5,181 bases of DNA, from the NCBI GenBank assembly GCA_002688875.1, contig NZDU01000013.1, forward strand, positions 29,699 to 34,879, in the 5' to 3' direction. Every line of letters starts with the position of its first letter. Within the stretch, counting starts at the first letter, position 1. The notes beneath the pieces are model-generated. The model saw only the letters and a list, made by a program, of their open reading frames with translations, was not told where the DNA came from and made no database searches. Of this stretch, positions 1 to 5,181 are shown one piece after another. The position numbers and the translations under genes were made by a program. This stretch comes from Candidatus Pacearchaeota archaeon (GTDB taxonomy: Archaea > Nanobdellota > Nanobdellia > Pacearchaeales > GW2011-AR1).

Positions 1-810
1 TGATGAGTCAGGAGTTATTACTTCGTCTATGATTATCATATTTGAATTCCCATTATTATATCTAACGTACCCAAATTCAAGTTTTGTATCGACCAATATC
101 TCATTTTCATTAAAAAGATAATCTCTTGCAAGCTCAAATCCTTTTATTAACATTTCTTCGCAATTAAGTACATCTGATAGAGATTTAAACCCTAATTTTT
201 CCCAGTTTAGAGTTATTTGGTCTCTTGTTAGATTTGCATCTTCTCCGCTGGGTAAGCCCTTGATTGCTAGTGATCCTTTTGTTGTGGGGGTTAGGTGTAT
301 AGCTCCTAGGTTTTGATTTTTTTCTAGATCATTTGGTAATTTCATTCCGCAGAATATTCTTTCTCCTGAATTGTATGCGCGCCACATGCTTCCAGTTATA
401 TATTCTCTGGCAATTGCTTCAATTTTGATTGGTTCGGCTTTTTGGACTAACCATACTTGCGGATGAGGGTCGTCTAGGAGATGGTTATCTATATTTAGTT
501 TTTCCTCGAATAAATTAAACCAGTAGTTTGATATAGCATTTAAATATACTCCTTTTCCAGGGATTCCTGCAAGTTTTTCTGATTGCCAATTAACATCAAA
601 TGCAGAAATTCTGTCGCTGGTTATCATGATTCCGAGGGTTGAATCTTGATGGATGTCAAATGGTTGTTTAGCGAATCCATATTCTTCAATAATTCTTTTA
701 CTATCTTCATCAGTCAACCAATAAACAGATCTAACTTTTCCATCATGAATTTCTTGATTTCTAATTGGGAAATCGTTAGTTATTGTTAATACTTCATCTG
801 CTAAACTCAT
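1..810 (-). CDS. purC: SAICAR synthase (PurC), 3' end missing
   Basis: Phosphoribosylaminoimidazole-succinocarboxamide synthase joins CAIR and aspartate using ATP, a cytosolic step of de novo purine synthesis. The reading frame is open from ATG at 810 to the left edge and gives 270 residues. Family motifs seen in order are GKVRSVY (24-30, N-terminal nucleotide-binding loop region), SDRISAFD (65-72), PGKG (84-87), LNAISNYWF (90-98), IEAIAREYITGSMWRAY (130-146), TPTTKG (174-179), DTKLEFG (241-247) and IDEVITPDSS (261-270), where the window cuts. From memory the start (MSLADEVL.., then PIR) and the VRSVYWL block match the long, about 360-residue gammaproteobacterial form better than the short 240-residue form, so roughly 90 residues are probably missing. 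No SD precedes the ATG. A TATA box lies 25 nt upstream, suggesting its own leaderless promoter. It is co-directional with the OB-fold gene, 72 bp downstream of it. The function is secure; the origin is inferred. Confidence 0.95.
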   Translation of the reverse strand, partial: MSLADEVLTITNDFPIRNQEIHDGKVRSVYWLTDEDSKRIIEEYGFAKQPFDIHQDSTLGIMITSDRISAFDVNWQSEKLAGIPGKGVYLNAISNYWFNLFEEKLNIDNHLLDDPHPQVWLVQKAEPIKIEAIAREYITGSMWRAYNSGERIFCGMKLPNDLEKNQNLGAIHLTPTTKGSLAIKGLPSGEDANLTRDQITLNWEKLGFKSLSDVLNCEEMLIKGFELARDYLFNENEILVDTKLEFGYVRYNNGNSNMIIIDEVITPDSS

Positions 811-830
811 ATGGTTGGTTACAGAACTAA

Positions 831-839
831 GTTTATAAG
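831..839 (-). promoter_or_regulatory. TATA box of purC (leaderless promoter)
   Basis: On the minus strand the sequence reads CTTATAAAC, centred at 835, which is 25 nt upstream of the A of the purC ATG at 810. Archaeal TATA boxes sit about 26 nt before the transcription start, so transcription should begin at or next to the start codon. A-rich bases just upstream (ATAAAG) could serve as the BRE. A second, less well placed candidate, CTATAAAG, lies about 9 nt further upstream. There is no SD-like sequence before the ATG, in agreement with a leaderless message. Confidence 0.55.
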
Positions 840-860
840 CTTTATAGTAAAAGTTTCATC

Positions 861-882
861 AAAAATAAGTAATTAAAATAAA
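861..882 (-). terminator. T-rich archaeal terminator candidate after the OB-fold gene
   Basis: Directly after the TAA stop of the OB-fold gene the minus strand is T-rich, with runs of three, four and five T separated by A (the five-T run is 865-861). Archaeal RNA polymerase terminates at such oligo-T stretches without needing a hairpin, and I see no hairpin here. Its place between an operon end and the purC TATA box fits termination. T-runs are common in AT-rich spacers, so this is weak evidence. Confidence 0.35.
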
Positions 883-1326
883 TTAAATAATTTCTTCTTT
901 TGGTTCTTCGGTTTCTGCTTCTGGTTCGGATGGTTCTTCTGCTGGTGTTTCCTTTGCCGGTTCAGTAGTTTCTGTGGTTGGTTCAACTGGTGTTTCTCCT
1001 GCTTCAGTTGGTTCGGCTGGAGCTTCTTCTGTTGCTTCTGATCCATCTAGTTTTTCCATACTTCCGAATTTACCAGATGTGAGTTGTTTCTCGCCTTGGA
1101 ATTCGTTTACGTAACCGTTAACGATTTTGATTTTATCTCCGTCTTTGAATCTTGAGACGTCATCATTCCATAGGGTTAGTTTTACAGAACCTGATTCATC
1201 CTTGAGCATGGCGTTAGCGACTTTTAGTTCTTTACCGAATTTGTTGAAAGATTTCATTTCTCCGATTTCGTGGATAGTTCCTTCAACGTTTACGTTACCT
1301 TGACCGATTGTTAGTTCAGATATCAT
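883..1326 (-). CDS. Single OB-fold (RPA/SSB-like) nucleic-acid-binding protein with acidic tail
   Basis: A 147-residue protein with one OB-fold of the RPA DNA-binding-domain type at about 1-93. Visible family signatures are the first strand VNVEGTIHEIGE (12-23), the DESGSVKLTLW block (43-53, with the conserved strand-end Trp53), the FKDGDKIKIVNGYVNEF block (60-76) and the QLTSGKFG strand (81-88). This is the archaeal arrangement for single-stranded DNA or RNA binding in the cytoplasm. Residues 97-147 are low-complexity: 19 Glu and 9 Pro in 51 residues with Thr and Ala, only two Lys, and probably disordered. They recall the acidic partner-binding tails of bacterial SSB, but lack the hydrophobic DDDIPF-like tip and end in EEII. 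The start overlaps the dsbA-like stop by 4 nt (ATGA), and a strong GGAGG site lies 13 nt upstream, so the two are translationally coupled. OB-fold identity is confident; whether the ligand is DNA or RNA is not shown. Confidence 0.88.
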   Translation of the reverse strand: MISELTIGQGNVNVEGTIHEIGEMKSFNKFGKELKVANAMLKDESGSVKLTLWNDDVSRFKDGDKIKIVNGYVNEFQGEKQLTSGKFGSMEKLDGSEATEEAPAEPTEAGETPVEPTTETTEPAKETPAEEPSEPEAETEEPKEEII

Positions 1327-2465
1327 ATTTTTTCTAGTTCCTCCTTTATTATTGTTTCAAAAGCTTCAAAAGGTTGGGCGCCTTCGATAGGTCTTCCGTT
1401 GATGAAGAATCCAGGGGTTCCTGAGATTCCGTAGCTTGTTCCTTCGGCTAAGTCTTTATTGACTTCTTCTGCCATTGTTCCGTCGTCGAGGCAAGTGTCG
1501 AAGGCTTGTTGGTTTAGGTTTAAGTCTTTTGCATATTGTTTTAAGTTGTCTATTGATAGGGCTTGTTGGTTTTCGAAGAGTTTGTCGTGCATTTCGAAAT
1601 ATTTATTTTGTTGTCCTGCGCACTCGGCTGCTTCTGCGGCTTTTTGGGCATTGGGGTGTATGTCGTTTAAGGGGTAGTCTCTAAAGATGAGTTTTACTTT
1701 TCCTGTTTCTATGTAGTTTGTTCTTAGTAATGGTAGGGTTTCGGTGTAGAATTTTCCGCAGAATGGGCATTCGTAGTCTGAAAATTCGATTATTGTGATT
1801 GGTGCGTCGGCTTGTCCTTCAACCGCGTCATCGTCTTCACTGACCTGTATTGGTTGTTGATTGTTTGTAGGTGGTTGGTTTGGAGGTCCTTCTTCGGTTA
1901 TTGGTAGGGCTATTTGTACAAAGTATTTTCCGTCTTTGGTTATGAATACTGGTATGTTTTGTCCGTTGTATGAGACTGTTATTTCGTATAGGAATCCTAG
2001 GTCTGTGTTGGAGATGTACGTGACTCCTCCGCCGGTTCTAGCGTTGAGGTAGTCGATTATTATTTCTCCTGCTTCTTCTCCGGTTGTTGATGAAGATATT
2101 GTTAATGAGGATATTGGAGAGTTTCCTGAGTACATCATGTATAGTAATGCTATGGTTATAATTCCTAGAACTATTGCTGCGATTTTCCAAGGGTTTTTTA
2201 CTCTTAACGAGTCTGGGCTGTTGTCTATTTTAGGGAAGTGGTCTTTTTTTGGAGGGTTGTGAGGGTTGTTGTGAGGTTCTTTGGGGTGTTCGTGGTTGTG
2301 GTGGTTGTGTTCTCGGGGATTGTGATTGTGTGGTTTGTGGTCGTGGGGTTTGTGTTCATGTGGTCTGAATTCATTTGGTCGATGGTTATGAGGTTTGTGA
2401 TCAGAATGTCTAGGGGGTTCGTGGTTTCTATTTTGAGAATGTTCGTTATTGGTTGGATAGTCCAT
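1323..2465 (-). CDS. Membrane-anchored DsbA-family thiol oxidoreductase with His/Pro-rich N-terminal tail
   Basis: A 380-residue protein predicted to make or shuffle disulfides outside the cell membrane. Residues 1-90 are a hydrophilic tail with 20 His in the first 76 residues and tandem [K/R]PHxH pentapeptides at 24-53. One membrane segment follows at about 93-112 (WKIAAIVLGIITIALLYMMY). The preceding RVKNPWK points to the N-terminus inside and the C-terminus outside. Residues about 125-190 form a small alpha/beta region (EITVSYNGQNIPVFITKDG), resembling the extra N-terminal domain often seen on archaeal DsbA/DsbC-like proteins. A Pro/Gln/Asn linker (193-207) leads to the thioredoxin-like domain at 211-380. 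That domain has the active site C233-P-F-C236 in DYECPFCGKF, a FRDYPL strand, the cis-proline loop GTPGFF (T350-P351), and an extra Cys pair, C282 and C325, that may form a structural disulfide. It is first in an operon with the OB-fold gene. No SD precedes the ATG, and a TATA box 25 nt upstream suggests a leaderless message. The oxidoreductase role is confident; the tail's role is unknown. Confidence 0.92.
   Translation of the reverse strand: MDYPTNNEHSQNRNHEPPRHSDHKPHNHRPNEFRPHEHKPHDHKPHNHNPREHNHHNHEHPKEPHNNPHNPPKKDHFPKIDNSPDSLRVKNPWKIAAIVLGIITIALLYMMYSGNSPISSLTISSSTTGEEAGEIIIDYLNARTGGGVTYISNTDLGFLYEITVSYNGQNIPVFITKDGKYFVQIALPITEEGPPNQPPTNNQQPIQVSEDDDAVEGQADAPITIIEFSDYECPFCGKFYTETLPLLRTNYIETGKVKLIFRDYPLNDIHPNAQKAAEAAECAGQQNKYFEMHDKLFENQQALSIDNLKQYAKDLNLNQQAFDTCLDDGTMAEEVNKDLAEGTSYGISGTPGFFINGRPIEGAQPFEAFETIIKEELEKI
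1340..1344 (-). promoter_or_regulatory. Shine-Dalgarno site of the OB-fold gene, inside the dsbA-like gene
   Basis: On the minus strand AAAGGAGGAAC ends 11-13 nt before the ATG at 1326. GGAGG (1344-1340) is complementary to the conserved 3' end of 16S rRNA. It falls inside the last codons of the dsbA-like gene (Lys-Glu-Glu-Leu-Glu-Lys-Ile). It supports ATG 1326 as the true start and translation of the second gene from a shared transcript. Confidence 0.7.
2307..2396 (-). repeat. Six tandem 15-bp units encoding [K/R]PHxH pentapeptides
   Basis: Residues 24-53 of the DsbA-like protein read as six pentapeptides: KPHNH, RPNEF, RPHEH, KPHDH, KPHNH and NPREH. In DNA they are 15-bp units stepping down from 2396 to 2307. 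Units 1, 3, 4 and 5 keep the full pattern; units 2 and 6 have drifted. A further irregular His-rich stretch (HNHHNHEH, residues 53-60) follows. The antisense strand is a run of G and T. The period and the partial decay suggest growth by slippage or unequal exchange of a short unit. Confidence 0.8.
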
Positions 2466-2485
2466 TGTTTTGATAGAATAAAGTC

Positions 2486-2494
2486 TTTTAAAAA
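2486..2494 (-). promoter_or_regulatory. TATA box of the dsbA-like/OB-fold operon (leaderless promoter)
   Basis: On the minus strand TTTTTAAAA is centred at 2490, 25 nt before the A of the ATG at 2465. This is the same spacing as at purC. Upstream CCAAAATG can supply an A-rich BRE. The bases between box and ATG hold no SD-like sequence, so the transcript probably starts at the start codon. An in-frame-unrelated ATG at 2497 lies upstream of the box and would not be transcribed from it. Confidence 0.55.
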
Positions 2495-2534
2495 CATTTT
2501 GGTGGTTTTTTGTTATTGGTTAGTATACAAAGAG

Positions 2535-2543
2535 TTAAAAATT
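2535..2543 (+). promoter_or_regulatory. Possible TATA box of the HerA-like gene
   Basis: TTAAAAATT is centred at 2539 and would place transcription start near 2564-2566, just at the edge of the GGAG site, giving a leader of about 15 nt. A second AT-rich candidate, CTATTTATTTT (2551-2561), is centred 23 nt before the ATG and would instead give a leaderless message without the SD. The sequence does not decide between them. Confidence 0.3.
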
Positions 2544-2564
2544 GTTGAATCTATTTATTTTTAA

Positions 2565-2568
2565 GGAG
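2565..2568 (+). promoter_or_regulatory. Shine-Dalgarno-like site of the HerA-like gene
   Basis: AAGGAGAG carries GGAG 10 nt before the ATG at 2579, a normal spacing. It supports this ATG as the start and contrasts with the SD-free starts of purC and the dsbA-like gene. It works only if transcription begins upstream of about 2564. Confidence 0.5.
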
Positions 2569-2578
2569 AGTGAGTAAA

Positions 2579-5181
2579 ATGCCATACGATATTGCGATAG
2601 GGAGGAATAAAGAGGATAAGGCTAAGTATGGTCAGGATGGGTTGGTTTATATTGGGAAGGGGTATGTTAAGATGGGGAATTATACTTCGCTTTCGAATCG
2701 GTTGTGGTTGGATGTTGTGAGGAGTCATGTTATATTGATTGCGGGGAAGAGAGGGAGTGGGAAATGTTTGGCAGGAGATACTTTGATTAGTTTAGATGAT
2801 GGGTCATTAGTTCCTATAAAAGATCTTGAGAATAATAATAATAGAATTGTTTCATTGAATGGAAAACTTAAGATAGAGAAATCTGAAAAGAGTGAATTCT
2901 TTGATCGTAAAGTTGATAAGATGTTGAAAGTGAGACTGAGGAGTGGCAAGGAAATAAAATTGACTAAGGAACATCCCCTTTTAACAATTAAGGGTTGGGA
3001 GGAGGCGGGTAATTTGAATATTGGTAGTAGGATTGCTACTCCTAGAAATTTACCTAGTTTTGGAGATGGTTTTATGCCTGATCATGAAGTTAAATTATTG
3101 TCTTATTTGATAGCAGAGGGACATACAAAAAAGATTGTTTTATTTTCTAATTATGATGATAAGATTGTTGATGATTTTGGGGATAGTCTTAATGCATTTG
3201 ATTCTTCTTTGAGATTGGTTGAAGATCAGAAGGGTCATTATAGGATTTCTCAACCTGAATATAGGACTGAAATTGAGAGATATAGTCTAGAAAGAAATGA
3301 AAAAGGGCAATTTGTTAAGGGGAATGGCAATATTGTTAAGAAAAGAAGTATTAGAAATTTGATAGAAAGAGAGGAGTTATATGGGAGACTTGCTAAAGAG
3401 AAATTCTTGTCTCAGAATATTTTGAGATTAAAAAAAGAAAAATTGGCTTTATTTTTGAATAGGTTGTTTAGTTGTGATGGGAGTATTTATAAGACAAATG
3501 ATTATTGGGAGATTTCTTATTCTTCTTCTTCTGAGAGATTAATAAGGCAAGTTCAGAATTTGCTTTTAAGATTTAATATTTTATCAAAGTTGAGAAATAA
3601 GAAGATTAGATATAATGGAGATTATGTAGATAGCTATGAGTTGGTTTTGAATTCAGAGAATGTTATTAAGTTTATTGATGGGATAGGATTTTTTGGTGAG
3701 AAAGAGAAAAGAGAAGTTATTGCTAGAGGCGAGATTTTGGCTAAGATTAGGAATCCTAATGTGGATACTATTCCTAAGGAAGTTTGGGAAACATTTAAAC
3801 CAAATAATTGGGCGGAAGTGGGGAGGGCTTTTGGTTATAAACATCCTAAGGCCATGCGTGAAAAAATGAGATATTCTCCATCTAGGCAGACTTTATTGCA
3901 GATAGCGAAGGTTGAGCAGGTGAATGGATTGAAATTGTTGGCTGAATCTGATATCTTTTGGGATGAGATTGTATCTATGGAGATTTTGGAAGGAGATTTT
4001 ACTGTTTATGATATATGTGTTCCTGGAAATCATAATTTTGTTGCAAATGACGTAATTGTTCATAATAGTTATTCAATTGGAGTATTAGCCGAGGAGATGT
4101 GTAAACTTCCTCCGGAGGTTAGGGAGAATATTGCGCCGATTATTTTTGATACTATGGGGATTTTTTGGACTATGAAGTATAAGAATGATAAGGATATTGA
4201 GGCGTTGGAGGAGTGGGAGTTGAAGGGGGAGAATTTGGGGGTGAATGTTTGGGTTCCGGGGGGGTATGTGGAGGAGTTTGAGAAGAGGAAGATTCCAGTG
4301 GATCATAAGTTTTCTCTTGCGGTGAATGAGTTGGATATTGAAGATTGGTTGAGTATTTTTGAGTTGCCGATGATTGATCCGATTAGTGTTTTGATTCAGA
4401 AGTCGATAAATAAATTGTTGGCTAAGGGAGAGTTTGATTTGGATGATATTATTAATGAGGTTAGGGAAAATAAGGATGCTAGCGATGAGAGTAGGAAGAG
4501 TTGTTCTGCGTTGTTTGAGGCGGCTAAGTCTTGGAAGGTTTTTGCTAAAAATGGCGAGGAGAGTACTAAGATCGGGGATTTGGTTGTTGCGGGGAAGACT
4601 ACTGTTCTTGATATTTCGATGTATAGTTCGGTTGCTGCGTTTAATGTTCGTGCGTTGATTATTGGGTTGGTTAGTAAGAAGTTGTTTAATCAGAGAATGA
4701 TGAGTAGGAAGAAAGAGGAGATAGATAGTATTCATCATGTGTTGGATAATGTTAGTGAGAAGAAAGAGATGCCGTTGGTTTGGATGTTTCTGGATGAGGC
4801 GCATGAGTTTTTGCCTAATGATTATAAGACGCCTGCTACGAATTCTCTTGTGCAATTGTTGAGAGAGGGGAGGCAGCCGGGGATTTCTATGGTGTTGGCG
4901 ACTCAGCAACCGGGGGTTATTCATAGGGATGTTATGACGCAGTCGGATATTGTGCTTGCACATCGTCTTACAAATAAACATGATATTGATGCTCTTAACG
5001 AGATAATGCAGACTTATATGTTGGCTACTATTCAGAAGGAGATGAGGGAGTTGCCGGATTTGAAGGGGAGTGGGATTATTTTGGATGATAACAGTGAGAG
5101 GATTTATCCGGTTAGGATTCGGCCGAGGTTGACGTGGCATGGGGGGGAGGCGCCGAAGGCGATTGTTGAGGAGAAGAAGGT
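2579..5181 (+). CDS. HerA-like (FtsK-HerA superfamily) ATPase precursor interrupted by an intein, 3' end missing
   Basis: An open frame of 867 codons to the right edge: 62 N-extein residues, a 434-residue intein, and 371 C-extein residues so far. The joined exteins form a P-loop ATPase of the archaeal HerA-like group (COG0433 type), expected to act as a hexameric DNA-translocating motor in the cytoplasm. Walker A is G56-K-R-G-S-G-K62 followed, after splicing, by Ser497. Walker B is LVWMFLDEAHEF, with D739-E740 in precursor numbering. LLREGRQPG (760-768), ATQQP (774-778, likely polar sensor) and AHRLTNKHD (794-802, Arg796 a candidate arginine finger) complete the core. Only 55 residues precede Walker A, too few for the N-terminal HAS-barrel of classical HerA, so this is a short-N-terminus subfamily. 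No NurA nuclease partner is visible. Codon use in the exteins is G-rich (GGG, AAG, AGG, TTG). The ATG is backed by GGAG 10 nt upstream. The ATPase family is confident; the substrate and exact pathway are not known. Confidence 0.93.
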   Translation, partial: MPYDIAIGRNKEDKAKYGQDGLVYIGKGYVKMGNYTSLSNRLWLDVVRSHVILIAGKRGSGKCLAGDTLISLDDGSLVPIKDLENNNNRIVSLNGKLKIEKSEKSEFFDRKVDKMLKVRLRSGKEIKLTKEHPLLTIKGWEEAGNLNIGSRIATPRNLPSFGDGFMPDHEVKLLSYLIAEGHTKKIVLFSNYDDKIVDDFGDSLNAFDSSLRLVEDQKGHYRISQPEYRTEIERYSLERNEKGQFVKGNGNIVKKRSIRNLIEREELYGRLAKEKFLSQNILRLKKEKLALFLNRLFSCDGSIYKTNDYWEISYSSSSERLIRQVQNLLLRFNILSKLRNKKIRYNGDYVDSYELVLNSENVIKFIDGIGFFGEKEKREVIARGEILAKIRNPNVDTIPKEVWETFKPNNWAEVGRAFGYKHPKAMREKMRYSPSRQTLLQIAKVEQVNGLKLLAESDIFWDEIVSMEILEGDFTVYDICVPGNHNFVANDVIVHNSYSIGVLAEEMCKLPPEVRENIAPIIFDTMGIFWTMKYKNDKDIEALEEWELKGENLGVNVWVPGGYVEEFEKRKIPVDHKFSLAVNELDIEDWLSIFELPMIDPISVLIQKSINKLLAKGEFDLDDIINEVRENKDASDESRKSCSALFEAAKSWKVFAKNGEESTKIGDLVVAGKTTVLDISMYSSVAAFNVRALIIGLVSKKLFNQRMMSRKKEEIDSIHHVLDNVSEKKEMPLVWMFLDEAHEFLPNDYKTPATNSLVQLLREGRQPGISMVLATQQPGVIHRDVMTQSDIVLAHRLTNKHDIDALNEIMQTYMLATIQKEMRELPDLKGSGIILDDNSERIYPVRIRPRLTWHGGEAPKAIVEEKK
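2765..4066 (+). mobile_element. Intein with LAGLIDADG homing endonuclease, inserted in Walker A of the HerA-like ATPase
   Basis: A 434-residue in-frame insertion (precursor residues 63-496) with every standard splicing block. Block A starts at Cys63 (CLAGDTLISLDDG). Block B has T129-x-x-H132 (LTKEHPLLT). Block F is VYDICVPGNHNFVAN. The C-terminus is H495-N496 followed by Ser497 as the +1 nucleophile. This is a class 1 intein expected to splice autocatalytically. Between the splicing halves lies a two-motif LAGLIDADG (DOD) endonuclease: LLSYLIAEG (173-181, acid Glu180) and LFLNRLFSCDG (291-301, acid Asp300). Both catalytic acids are kept, so it may still cut and home into intein-free alleles. 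The region 400-485 (ending SDIFWDEIVSMEI) is the usual stretch leading to block F in archaeal inteins. Composition differs from the host gene: my hand count gives Lys AAG:AAA about 20:21 here against 30:8 in the exteins, and Arg AGA is preferred over AGG. Boundaries are firm because removing the segment restores GKRGSGKS exactly. Confidence 0.96.

Noticed and set aside
1459..2052. Several short plus-strand frames across the thioredoxin-like region
   Set aside because: All are antisense to the conserved CPFC and cis-Pro domain and show no homology-like motifs or start signals.
2307..2396. Tandem 15-bp units as a CRISPR array or origin iterons
   Set aside because: There are no spacers between units. 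The period is five codons in frame and the pattern is best seen in the protein, so it is a coding repeat.
2225..2497. Minus-strand 90-codon frame starting upstream of the dsbA-like gene
   Set aside because: It is a shifted frame over the same His-rich DNA giving Thr/Asn-rich sequence. Its ATG lies upstream of the likely TATA box and has no SD.
2238..2564. Plus-strand 108-codon frame with a very hydrophobic Val/Phe-rich product that looks like a membrane protein
   Set aside because: It is the antisense reading of the His/Pro repeat region (CAC gives GTG, Val), so the hydrophobicity is a by-product. It also has no ribosome-binding site.
2725..3844. Short minus-strand frames opposite the intein and N-extein
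   Set aside because: They overlap the conserved splicing and endonuclease blocks on the other strand and have no support of their own.
2765..4066. Insertion read as a group I intron, an insertion sequence or a frameshifted gene
   Set aside because: The frame is open across both junctions, protein splicing blocks A, B and F are present with Cys1, His-Asn and Ser+1, and there are no terminal repeats or intron-like ends.
4085..5140. Long 351-codon open frame on the minus strand
   Set aside because: It is antisense to the conserved C-extein of the HerA-like ATPase. The G-rich, stop-poor skew of the real gene leaves the opposite strand open. Its product is low-complexity Leu/Ile/Asn/Arg-rich with no domain.
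1..5181. tRNA, rRNA or riboswitch genes
   Set aside because: The two spacers are only 72 and 113 bp and I saw no cloverleaf, conserved rRNA segment or structured leader; everything else is coding.

Overview
The window most likely comes from a small, AT-rich archaeal genome, probably a DPANN lineage such as Pacearchaeota or Woesearchaeota. The reasons are a HerA-like ATPase of the kind recalled from those lineages, a single RPA-type OB-fold protein, a membrane-anchored DsbA-like protein with the layout typical of that group, archaeal TATA-like boxes about 25 nt upstream of two start codons that lack a Shine-Dalgarno (SD) site, and an archaeal-type intein. The lineage is inferred by memory of protein families, not by a search.

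Layout: (1) 1-810, minus strand: 5' part of a SAICAR synthase gene (purC), cut by the left edge. (2) 811-882: short spacer with a T-rich stretch that could end the upstream operon and a TATA box for purC. (3) 883-1326 and 1323-2465, both minus: an operon of dsbA-like gene followed by a single-OB-fold gene with an acidic tail, joined by an ATGA overlap. (4) 2466-2578: divergent intergenic promoter region. (5) 2579-5181, plus: a HerA-like ATPase gene, cut by the right edge, whose Walker A motif is split by a 434-residue intein (2765-4066) with a LAGLIDADG homing endonuclease.

How the parts relate: there is no single obvious pathway. The ATPase is a predicted DNA-translocating hexamer subunit. 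It cannot form its nucleotide-binding loop until the intein is removed. The OB-fold protein is a predicted nucleic-acid binder, translationally coupled to an extracytoplasmic thiol oxidoreductase. That oxidoreductase carries an unusual His/Pro-rich cytoplasmic tail built partly on tandem pentapeptides. The purC gene looks like a bacterial, gammaproteobacterial-style version and may have been transferred.

The most notable items are the intein in the P-loop of the HerA-like ATPase, the His-rich tail repeat on the DsbA-like protein, and a strong G-over-C excess on the plus strand that runs through genes on both strands but weakens inside the intein.
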